Below are positions 1 through 4,696 of a stretch of DNA of 6,313 nucleotides, piece after piece. The DNA comes from CAYTLW01 sp964438735. Its GTDB lineage: Bacteria; Myxococcota_A; UBA9042. Both the position numbers and the translations under genes were made by a program. Under the pieces are notes generated by a model. It was not told the origin of the DNA. It was given only the letters and a program-made list of their open reading frames with translations, and ran no database searches. Where the stretch lies: positions 1 to 6,313 of the forward strand of contig CAYTLW010000222.1 in NCBI GenBank assembly GCA_964438735.1. The letters run 5' to 3'. Positions within the stretch are counted from its first letter, which is position 1. Each line of letters starts with the position of its first letter.

Positions 1-1258
1 GGCAGGGGTAGTACTCGGCTGAGGCCAGGTTCGGCGCATAGACCAGTCCGATGATGAGCGACACCGCGCCGACGCCGCTGGCGGCCCAGCCGGGCACCGA
101 GGTGAACCAGTCGTTGCCCGTCGGGATCGGCTTGTCCTTGGTGCCGACGAGCGTGGTCACCGCCCGACGCACCGCCTTCTTGGACAGCCCGACCTGGGGC
201 ACCGAGATGGAGTTGTTGGAGCTGACCACCTTGCTCTGGCCGACGTCGATCAGGTAGACGGCGAGCTTGTCATCGATGACGCCGGCGACGGCGACCAGGT
301 TCAGCTCGACCGACCGACCCAGGGTCATGGCGTCCAGCGGCACCCGCTTACGCGCCTCGTCCAGGTCCTTGTAGGCCAGGCCGACGTTGCTGTCGTCGAG
401 CACCAGGTGGCTCTCGAAGGGGATGTCGATGTTGACCTTGGAGACCTTGCCGCCGTCGACCCGCACCTGGTGCAGCATCGAGGAGTCCGAGCCCCGCTGC
501 AGGCGCAGGCTGTAGTCGCCGGGCAGCAGGTCGTTGATCTGGCGCGGCGACTTGCCGCGATCGGCGCCGTTGAGGATGATCGTCGCACCAAGCGGAGATG
601 ACGACACGTCGATGGAGCCCTTCTTCAGCGACTTGATGTCCTTGACCACGCCGTTGAAGATCTCGACCACGTCGGGGCGGTAGAAGTCGTCGGTGATCGG
701 CGCCTTGAGGCCGAAAGTGGTGATCACCTCCCGGAAGACATCGGCGGCCTTGTCCTTCTCCTTGGCGACCACGTGTGCGGTGGCCAGTTGGGCCAGCACG
801 TCCAGGTACTCCTTGCGCAACGCGGCGTCGGCGCCGGGTGCGGCCAGGGCGGAGCGATATTTCGACTTGGCAGCGTTCAGGGCCTTGATCGCGTTCACGG
901 CGTCGGCTTTGTCCAGGTACTGCACACCGGCCTTCTTGGCCTCGGACAGAGAGGTGCGTCGCTCAGCGCTCAATGAACCGGGCACCTGCGACCGCTTGGT
1001 GCCCAGCTTGGCCGCGGCCGTCCTGACCGGGACCAGGATGTAGTCGCCCTTGTTCTCCTCTTGGAACGCTGCGCGCAGCGCCTTGAGGTAGTCCACCGTC
1101 AAGCTGCTGGAGTCGGGCCCCTGGCGCAGCTCGATGATCGAGATGGTGCGCTCGATCTCGGCGTCGGCGGCCAAAGCAGCGGGCGCGGTCACCGAGCCGG
1201 CGACCAGCGCCGCCAGGGCCAGAATCCCGGCGCGAAACGTAAGCTTGAAAGCGTGCAT
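1..1258 (-). CDS. Secreted/membrane-anchored PEGA-domain protein (partial, C-terminus off window)
   Basis: An open frame runs without a stop from an ATG at 1256-1258 to the window edge: 419 codons seen, C-terminus missing. Residues 1-30 form a signal peptide (basic start, hydrophobic 11-30, AxA-type cleavage near APAALA/ADAE). Residues about 105-182 are Ala/Lys/Leu-rich helices that look like degenerate TPR units. Residues about 214-280 are a PEGA domain: a GSIDVSSSPLGATIILNG start, a Pro after GKS, and an LLPGDYSLRLQ strand. A hydrophobic stretch at about 390-408 is a probable membrane helix, so most of the protein would face the periplasm or cell surface. PEGA domains are beta-sandwich modules common in Myxococcota envelope proteins; no enzymatic role is visible. 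It has its own promoter (1320-1347) and is divergent from the lamin-tail gene. The domain call is firm; the biological role is unknown. Confidence 0.88.
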   Translation of the reverse strand, partial: MHAFKLTFRAGILALAALVAGSVTAPAALAADAEIERTISIIELRQGPDSSSLTVDYLKALRAAFQEENKGDYILVPVRTAAAKLGTKRSQVPGSLSAERRTSLSEAKKAGVQYLDKADAVNAIKALNAAKSKYRSALAAPGADAALRKEYLDVLAQLATAHVVAKEKDKAADVFREVITTFGLKAPITDDFYRPDVVEIFNGVVKDIKSLKKGSIDVSSSPLGATIILNGADRGKSPRQINDLLPGDYSLRLQRGSDSSMLHQVRVDGGKVSKVNIDIPFESHLVLDDSNVGLAYKDLDEARKRVPLDAMTLGRSVELNLVAVAGVIDDKLAVYLIDVGQSKVVSSNNSISVPQVGLSKKAVRRAVTTLVGTKDKPIPTGNDWFTSVPGWAASGVGAVSLIIGLVYAPNLASAEYYPC

Positions 1259-1319
1259 CTTGGAATCCCGTGCAGCGGAGAGGGACCCGTCGCGGGCACC
1301 CGGGCGCAAGTGTGGCAGG

Positions 1320-1347
1320 ATTCTATGGCGCCGATGCCCCCTGTCAA
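1320..1347 (-). promoter_or_regulatory. Sigma70-type promoter of the PEGA-domain gene
   Basis: On the minus strand a perfect -35 TTGACA (1342-1347) is separated by 16 bp from TAGAAT (1320-1325, 5 of 6 matches to TATAAT). Transcription would begin near 1313, leaving a leader of about 55 nt before the ATG at 1258. No strong Shine-Dalgarno sequence is visible in that leader. The match is notable in such GC-rich DNA. Confidence 0.7.
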
Positions 1348-1397
1348 GCGAGCCCCGCCTTCCATGTCCGCGGCCTCGCATCCGAATCATCGGCAGT

Positions 1398-1421
1398 TGG
1401 CACATGCCATGGCATGTGCCA
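1398..1421. promoter_or_regulatory. Perfect 24-bp palindrome in divergent intergenic region (candidate operator/UAS)
   Basis: Half-site TGGCACATGCCA is followed directly by its reverse complement, giving 24 bp of exact dyad symmetry with no spacer. It lies between the two divergent genes, about 95 bp upstream of the PEGA transcription start and about 85 bp upstream of the start predicted from the sigma54-like site. It has no T-tract and no convergent gene ends nearby, so a terminator is unlikely. A dimeric regulator binding site is the natural reading; which regulator is unknown. Confidence 0.5.
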
Positions 1422-1468
1422 TTTCGCCGGCAGTAAGCGCAGGTGCGCAGGATCGCTGGCGCCCGCCC

Positions 1469-1484
1469 TGGCACGGCTCTTGAG
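1469..1484 (+). promoter_or_regulatory. Sigma54-like -24/-12 element upstream of lamin-tail gene
   Basis: TGGCACG, 4 bp, then TTGAG matches the sigma54 consensus TGGCACG-N4-TTGCW across the whole -24 box and the TTG of the -12 box. The usual GC at -12 is GA here, which weakens the call. The start would fall near 1496, about 32 nt upstream of the ATG at 1528, a sensible leader length. No convincing sigma70 promoter was seen for this gene. Confidence 0.3.
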
Positions 1485-1527
1485 TGCATTCCGACCCGCG
1501 CGCCATGCCGGCGCAGGGAGGACCCAC

Positions 1528-2169
1528 ATGAAGCCGTTCACAACACCCGCAGGCGCGGTCACTCGCAGCCTGAAGTTGCACCTGACCAGCCGCTTTCCCT
1601 TCATCATCTGGCTGCTGATGCCCATGCTCCCAGCCATGGCCCGGGCCGGCGAACCGCCCCCCACTGCCCCGCCCATGGGACCGCCGGTGCCGGTCGAGTT
1701 GCGCATCACCGAGGTCATGGCCGATCCGCTCTTGCTGGAGGATAAAGCCGGCGAGTACATCGAGATCGCCAATGTTGGCGCCACGACTGTGGTTGTCGCT
1801 GGACTGCAGCTGGTCCTGCCGTCGGGCAAGACGCTGTCGTTGACCACTGCCGGCAAGAGGAAGCTGCCGCCGGGCGGGGTGCTGGTGGTCTGCCCGCTGG
1901 GTAATCGGGCTGGGGCGGTCGCGTTGAAAGGGATGCGTCTGCCGGATCGGGCGGGAAGGGTCGAGCTGCGGCGCAAGGGGCTGCTCCTGGACGTGGCGCA
2001 GTGGACCCGGAAGTGGCCCTGGCCGAAGGGGCAGGCGGGGCGGTCGTTGGAGTTGAAAGGGCCTCGGTTGGATGGGCGGGTTGGTAGGAGCTGGCGGCGG
2101 AGTCGGGTGCCGTTGTTCGGAGTAGAGCGGGGGAGTCCGGGGGTGGTGGCGTGGTTGAAGAAGCGGTGA
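1528..2169 (+). CDS. Secreted lamin-tail-domain (LTD) protein
   Basis: 213 residues. The ATG at 1528 was chosen because AGGGAGG lies about 6 nt upstream and because a signal peptide follows at once (hydrophobic residues about 23-38, cleavage near AMARA/G at 40). The frame stays open upstream to 1270, but that extension would bury the signal sequence. Residues 43-54 are a Pro-rich linker. Residues about 56-203 are a lamin-tail domain: RITEVMADP, then GEYIEIANVG (75-84), a GLQLVLPSG strand (92-100), LPPGGVLVV (113-121), and the closing GRSLEL and RGSPG segments usual at the end of bacterial LTDs. Such Ig-like domains occur in exported proteins, often beside nucleases or adhesins; here the domain is alone, so a binding or envelope role is inferred. 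The C-terminal end is strongly basic (WLKKR). Confidence 0.82.
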   Translation: MKPFTTPAGAVTRSLKLHLTSRFPFIIWLLMPMLPAMARAGEPPPTAPPMGPPVPVELRITEVMADPLLLEDKAGEYIEIANVGATTVVVAGLQLVLPSGKTLSLTTAGKRKLPPGGVLVVCPLGNRAGAVALKGMRLPDRAGRVELRRKGLLLDVAQWTRKWPWPKGQAGRSLELKGPRLDGRVGRSWRRSRVPLFGVERGSPGVVAWLKKR

Positions 2170-2192
2170 GGGGGCAGTGGGGGATTGCCGGT

Positions 2193-2300
2193 GTCCTCGC
2201 CGTCGGAGCCACGGCGTCCTCGCCGTCGGAGCCACGGCGTCCCCTTGGGAGCGCCGGCGTCCCCGCCGGCGGCTTGCGGGCGTCCCCGCCCGCCCGCTGG
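2193..2300. repeat. Array of about five GTCCYCGCC hairpin repeats (period about 23 bp)
   Basis: Units begin with GTCC at 2193, 2216, 2239, 2259 and 2282. The first two (2193-2215 and 2216-2238) are identical 23-mers; the third is 20 bp, the fourth 23 bp, and the fifth is cut short. Each unit junction forms a small hairpin with a TCCC or TCCT tetraloop: 2211-2226 (6-bp stem), 2252-2271 (8-bp stem CGCCGGCG) and 2276-2293 (7-bp stem). The stem sequence changes from unit to unit but both arms change together, so structure is kept rather than sequence. On the minus strand the TCCC loops read GGGA, a GNRA tetraloop. The array fills most of the gap between the lamin-tail and Top6A-like genes and has no T-tract. 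Confidence 0.75.
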
Positions 2301-2332
2301 ACACCTGAACAACGCGATCCGAAGATCGGCCC

Positions 2333-3388
2333 ATGAAAGACCTGAGAACCCTCTCCGCTGACGAGCTTCGTCGGCGATTTGCTTCCGAGCGCAGCGGCCG
2401 GCTGGTGCTGACGCGGCTGGTTCGGGCGACCATTGAGCAGGCGTTGGGCGAGATTCGTGCGGGTCGTGAGCCGGCGGTGGACGGCAACATCCGGACGTTC
2501 TGGTATCGGTGGTTGAAGCCGATTGTGGGGCGGTTGTCGCCGGGCGAGGTCGGCCGCAAGGATCCCTACCGGGTCATGGTTCGCGAGCTCGCCGAAATGG
2601 TCGGCGTCGAGCGCCGCTTCGACTACCGAGACTTCGGCTTCGTCGACGAGAACTGGGAGAACCGGCGGATCGGCATCGGGCGGCCGCAGGTCATCGTGTT
2701 CGCCGAGAAGACGGGCTGGATTCGACTGCTGCGGCGGGTTCATGCCCGACACGACGTCACGGTGTTGGCGCTCGGCGGCAAGCCGAGCCTGCTGACTTCG
2801 GAGTACACGGCCCGCCACGTGGCCCTGGCGATGACAGCGGCGGGTATCGGCGGTGGCGTGTCATTGCTGGCGCTGGTGGATTGGGATCCCGATGGCGCCA
2901 TCGTCGCACGTTCTTTCGCCGATCAACTGCGGCTTTTCGGGCTCGAGGTCGCGGCGATGGAGTTGCTGGTCCGGCCGCAGCGTTTCGATGGCAAGACGCT
3001 GCGGATGCTCGGGCGGGACCTGGCACAGACAGCGGCCGCGCGGAGCTGGCTCGAAGACGGCGGCGGTGTCGCTGGCCGACCGGTGGGTTTGTCGGCCGAG
3101 GCGATGCCGGCGACGCAGGCCGAGGCGTTGGTGGCGGAACGGATCGAAGCGATCGCGCCACGCGCGTCGTTGGCGGTCGTGCCGCGGCAGAAGCTGGCCG
3201 TGGCGGCCTGGCAGGGTGAGATCGGCGTAGGCGCCGCGGGTGATGCGATGACCTTGGACGAAGGGCGGTTGGGTGAGGATGGGGTGGCTGCGGTGGCGCG
3301 TGCGTCGGACGGTGAGCGGACCGTGGTGACGTCATCGGGGCTGGCGCGGGCGGTCCTTGTGCCGGTGGAGCGATCTGGGGTCGCGTGA
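2333..3388 (+). CDS. Stand-alone Spo11/topoisomerase VI-A-like Toprim protein
   Basis: 351 residues; ATG at 2333 is the first start after an in-frame stop at 2306-2308, and the Shine-Dalgarno sequence is weak. The centre looks like the Toprim fold of topoisomerase VI subunit A and Spo11: VIVFAEKTGWIRLL with the metal-binding Glu at E125, VLALGGKPSLLTSEY (144-158) matching their G-x-P strand, and LLALVDWDPDG (178-188) giving the D-x-D pair D183/D185. The N-terminal part (1-115) would be the DNA-binding winged-helix region; Y58 in RTFWYRWLKP (54-63) is the best candidate for the DNA-cleaving tyrosine, but this is inference. Residues 220-351 match nothing I recognise. Family members cut both DNA strands with a 5'-phosphotyrosine link, normally with an ATPase B subunit; none is encoded here. 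It resembles reported B-less 'Mini-A' relatives. Cleavage activity cannot be shown from sequence. Confidence 0.68.
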   Translation: MKDLRTLSADELRRRFASERSGRLVLTRLVRATIEQALGEIRAGREPAVDGNIRTFWYRWLKPIVGRLSPGEVGRKDPYRVMVRELAEMVGVERRFDYRDFGFVDENWENRRIGIGRPQVIVFAEKTGWIRLLRRVHARHDVTVLALGGKPSLLTSEYTARHVALAMTAAGIGGGVSLLALVDWDPDGAIVARSFADQLRLFGLEVAAMELLVRPQRFDGKTLRMLGRDLAQTAAARSWLEDGGGVAGRPVGLSAEAMPATQAEALVAERIEAIAPRASLAVVPRQKLAVAAWQGEIGVGAAGDAMTLDEGRLGEDGVAAVARASDGERTVVTSSGLARAVLVPVERSGVA

Positions 3389-3409
3389 GCCTGGATTGGC
3401 GGAGTTGGC

Positions 3410-3435
3410 GCAAAAGGGCACTAGTGCCCTTTTGC
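3410..3435. terminator. Bidirectional rho-independent terminator (26-bp perfect palindrome)
   Basis: GCAAAAGGGCACT at 3410-3422 is followed by its exact reverse complement at 3423-3435. The stem core GGGCA/TGCCC is flanked by AAAA and TTTT, so either transcript has a GC stem followed by U residues. It sits 22 bp past the stop of the Top6A-like gene (3388) and 59 bp past the stop of the convergent nucleotidyltransferase stub (3494), where a shared terminator is expected. Confidence 0.7.
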
Positions 3436-3493
3436 AGAAGCGGTTTGATTACAGATGTTTATGCTGTTGGCGGCCGTCGAAGAAGCGCTCGCC

Positions 3494-3688
3494 TCATGAA
3501 TCGACCACCACGTCGACATCCTCGGTACCTCGCGCGGTCGACCGACCGCTCTCACCGAGATAGAGCGGGATGACGGCGCCGCCGACAACGACGCAGCGAA
3601 GGTCTGCAGATTCGACCTGTGCGGCGACATGCGCGATGTCAGCCAGCACGGGCAGGCGCATCCCCGGCTTGAAAGCGCTTTCGCTCAT
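3494..3688 (-). CDS. Truncated AbiEii-like nucleotidyltransferase (probable pseudogene)
   Basis: 64 residues with the N-terminal part of a nucleotidyltransferase fold: CVVVGGAVIPLYLGE (32-46, GG at 36-37), then R49 and TEDVDVVVD (55-63) carrying the D57-x-D59 metal-binding pair. AbiEii and related enzymes usually run to some 200-300 residues and need a further carboxylate downstream; here the frame stops directly after the DxD strand. None of the three minus-strand frames continues into recognisable family sequence before the palindrome at 3410-3435, so the rest seems deleted rather than frameshifted. The ATG (3686-3688) overlaps the upstream gene's stop in an ATGA arrangement, and GGAGG about 7 nt before it provides ribosome binding. 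In intact systems the enzyme is a toxin modifying tRNA or another nucleotide acceptor; this stub should be inactive. Confidence 0.6.
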   Translation of the reverse strand: MSESAFKPGMRLPVLADIAHVAAQVESADLRCVVVGGAVIPLYLGESGRSTARGTEDVDVVVDS

Positions 3689-4251
3689 TGCGGGGCCTCC
3701 ATCGCGGTCCCTGGCGCTTCGATGGCCTGGCGCAGCAGATCGCTCGCGATCTTACGCCCGCGCCCGGTTCCGACACGGATCTCGTCGAGCAGGGCGAGTT
3801 GCAGGTAGAGCTCCTCGATGGCGGGTTCGCTGCTGGCGGCGATTCGGGCAGCACAGGGGTGCAAAGGCAGGAGCCCCGTGCCGAATGTAGCGCCGGTGGC
3901 GTCTGGCCACACCCACCGTCCAGCGCTGTCCTCGCTGGCGCGCCTGAGGCGGGCGAGCAGGGCGGGGTGAGAGGATGCGGTGGCGTGGCCCACGGCCGCT
4001 GGCAAAAGCTGTGCCGGGAAGGCATAGCGAACGCCATGCAGGAGGAACTCGACCATCGCCTTCGGGCGCACCTCCATCCGCGACTTGGAGAACAGGCCTG
4101 CAGCGGCCGAGCGGCGCACGGCGGCGTGCACCTGTGAGGAAGAAAGGCCGACGTCTCGGGCAATCTCGGAGTAGGTCCAGCGTGAGTAGGAGCATTGGCG
4201 GACCCGGAGCAGGACGATGACGTCTTGAGGACTGAGAGTTGGATGGCGCAT
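3685..4251 (-). CDS. Winged-helix regulator/antitoxin partner of nucleotidyltransferase
   Basis: 188 residues. Residues about 7-56 form a winged helix-turn-helix (LSPQDVIVLL, then WTYSEIARDVGLSSSQVHAAVRRSAAAGLF with recognition helix about 37-48), similar to MarR-type domains. A second conserved-looking block follows: MVEFLLHGVRYAFPA (66-80), RWVWPD (112-117) and the helical ALLDEIRVGTGRGRKIA (153-169). From memory, proteins of this shape are often encoded just upstream of AbiEii-type nucleotidyltransferases; that pairing is seen here, with a 4-nt overlap to the next gene. It would bind DNA and repress its own operon, and may neutralise the enzyme. The start at 4251 fits the promoter (4282-4309) and a GAAGGG about 10 nt upstream. 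The frame is intact although the partner is truncated. A different small-transcription-factor role cannot be excluded. Confidence 0.7.
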   Translation of the reverse strand: MRHPTLSPQDVIVLLRVRQCSYSRWTYSEIARDVGLSSSQVHAAVRRSAAAGLFSKSRMEVRPKAMVEFLLHGVRYAFPAQLLPAAVGHATASSHPALLARLRRASEDSAGRWVWPDATGATFGTGLLPLHPCAARIAASSEPAIEELYLQLALLDEIRVGTGRGRKIASDLLRQAIEAPGTAMEAPQ

Positions 4252-4268
4252 GGCGAGGAGCCCTTCTG

Positions 4269-4309
4269 TATTCTGAAATCTAGAATATGGAATTGCTCGT
4301 CGGAGTCAA
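4269..4309 (-). promoter_or_regulatory. Promoter and overlapping operator of the regulator-nucleotidyltransferase operon
   Basis: On the minus strand TTGACT (4304-4309) is followed after 16 bp by TATTCT (4282-4287). An inverted repeat, TATTCT-N7-AGAATA (4269-4274 and 4282-4287), coincides with the -10 box, so a bound dimer would block RNA polymerase. This AT-rich patch stands out from its surroundings. Autorepression by the helix-turn-helix protein starting at 4251 is the simplest reading. Confidence 0.58.
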
Positions 4310-4396
4310 GCGGTGAGGGCCTCGGTGGGCGCTGCACTCTGTCCACCGGGTTGGCCTGAAGGGCCGTTGGCTTGAGCCCTACACCAATTCCGACCC

Positions 4397-4421
4397 AAAC
4401 AAGAAACGCCCCGAAGGGCGT
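4397..4421 (-). terminator. UUCG-loop rho-independent terminator downstream of the tRNA 3' half
   Basis: Read on the minus strand, ACGCCC-TTCG-GGGCGT (4406-4421) is a 6-bp GC stem closed by an ultra-stable UUCG tetraloop and followed by TTTCTTGTTT. It starts about 24 nt past the tRNA discriminator base, as expected for the native terminator of that tRNA gene, and so marks the left side as original chromosome. Between it and the operon promoter (4310-4396) I see nothing recognisable. Confidence 0.75.
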
Positions 4422-4445
4422 CTCGAGGACATCTACGATGTCAGG

Positions 4446-4492
4446 TGGCTGGGGAGAGAGTTGAACTCTCGACCTAACGATTATGAGTCGTT
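4446..4492 (-). tRNA. 3' half of a CAT-anticodon tRNA (Met or Ile2), probable att junction
   Basis: Minus strand, in order: anticodon stem AACGA, loop CTCATAA (anticodon CAT, complement of 4483-4485), stem TCGTT, variable AGGTC, T-arm GAGAG-TTCAACT-CTCTC, acceptor 3' strand CCCAGCC and discriminator A at 4446. The next bases are CCT, so CCA is not encoded. The 5' acceptor strand (GGCTGGG expected) and a D-arm are absent from the flanking sequence at 4493-4560, so this is a fragment and not a working gene. A tRNA 3' half about 200 bp from an integrase gene is the classic footprint of integration into the 3' end of a tRNA gene; the segment would be the att core copy. Variable-loop and T-arm sequence lean slightly to Ile2 over elongator Met, but this is not secure. 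Confidence 0.78.
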
Positions 4493-4619
4493 AGGTTTCG
4501 TGCTTCAGGCTGTTTCAGGGCGTCCCAAGATGGCAACTTGCGCTCTGAAATTACTGACAAACATCGGTGTCCCTGTTCATGCCGGTTCATCCTGTGTCAC
4601 CGCCAGCAGCACCTTGAAG

Positions 4620-4693
4620 GGTAGCCGAAAGGTAGCCGAGATGCTAGACTTCAGGCAGTCGATTGCGGGTAGGATCTCAGTGAAAAGGTAGCC
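4620..4693 (+). repeat. GGTAGCC direct repeats upstream of integrase (candidate arm-type sites)
   Basis: GGTAGCC occurs at 4620-4626, 4631-4637 and 4687-4693, with a near copy GGTAGGA at 4668-4674. The first two are spaced 11 bp, one helical turn. Short direct repeats between the att core and int are typical of sites bound by the N-terminal domain of tyrosine integrases. The last copy overlaps the AAGG ribosome-binding site of int, so binding there could limit integrase synthesis. The rest of 4493-4696 shows no other clear feature beyond a CTTCAGGC pair (4503-4510 and 4649-4656). Confidence 0.5.
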
Positions 4694-4696
4694 ATC

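Noticed and set aside
1..1258. Plus-strand open frames across the PEGA gene
   Set aside because: They are short and lack domains, while the minus strand has a single uninterrupted frame with a signal peptide and PEGA domain.
1270..1527. In-frame upstream extension of the lamin-tail gene to an ATG at 1270
   Set aside because: It would cover the PEGA promoter and the palindrome and put the signal peptide inside the protein; the ATG at 1528 has a good Shine-Dalgarno sequence.
2193..2300. CRISPR array
   Set aside because: Units are contiguous with no unique spacers, are only about 20-23 bp, and no cas gene is present.
1344..2818. Long minus-strand open frames opposite the lamin-tail gene and Top6A-like gene
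   Set aside because: They are low-complexity (Pro/Arg/Ser/Ala-rich), overlap each other, and lie antisense to genes with clear domains; they are a by-product of high GC content.
2333..3388. Wadjet JetD-type anti-plasmid nuclease
   Set aside because: JetD also has a Toprim domain related to Top6A, but no JetA, JetB or JetC gene is adjacent: the neighbours are a secreted lamin-tail protein and a convergent regulator operon.
3668..3679. 12-bp palindrome GAAAGCGCTTTC
   Set aside because: It lies in coding sequence at the start of the nucleotidyltransferase stub and is short enough to be chance.
4446..4560. A complete tRNA gene
   Set aside because: The 3' half is perfect, but no D-arm and no 5' acceptor strand GGCTGGG can be found in the next 70 bases on the 5' side.
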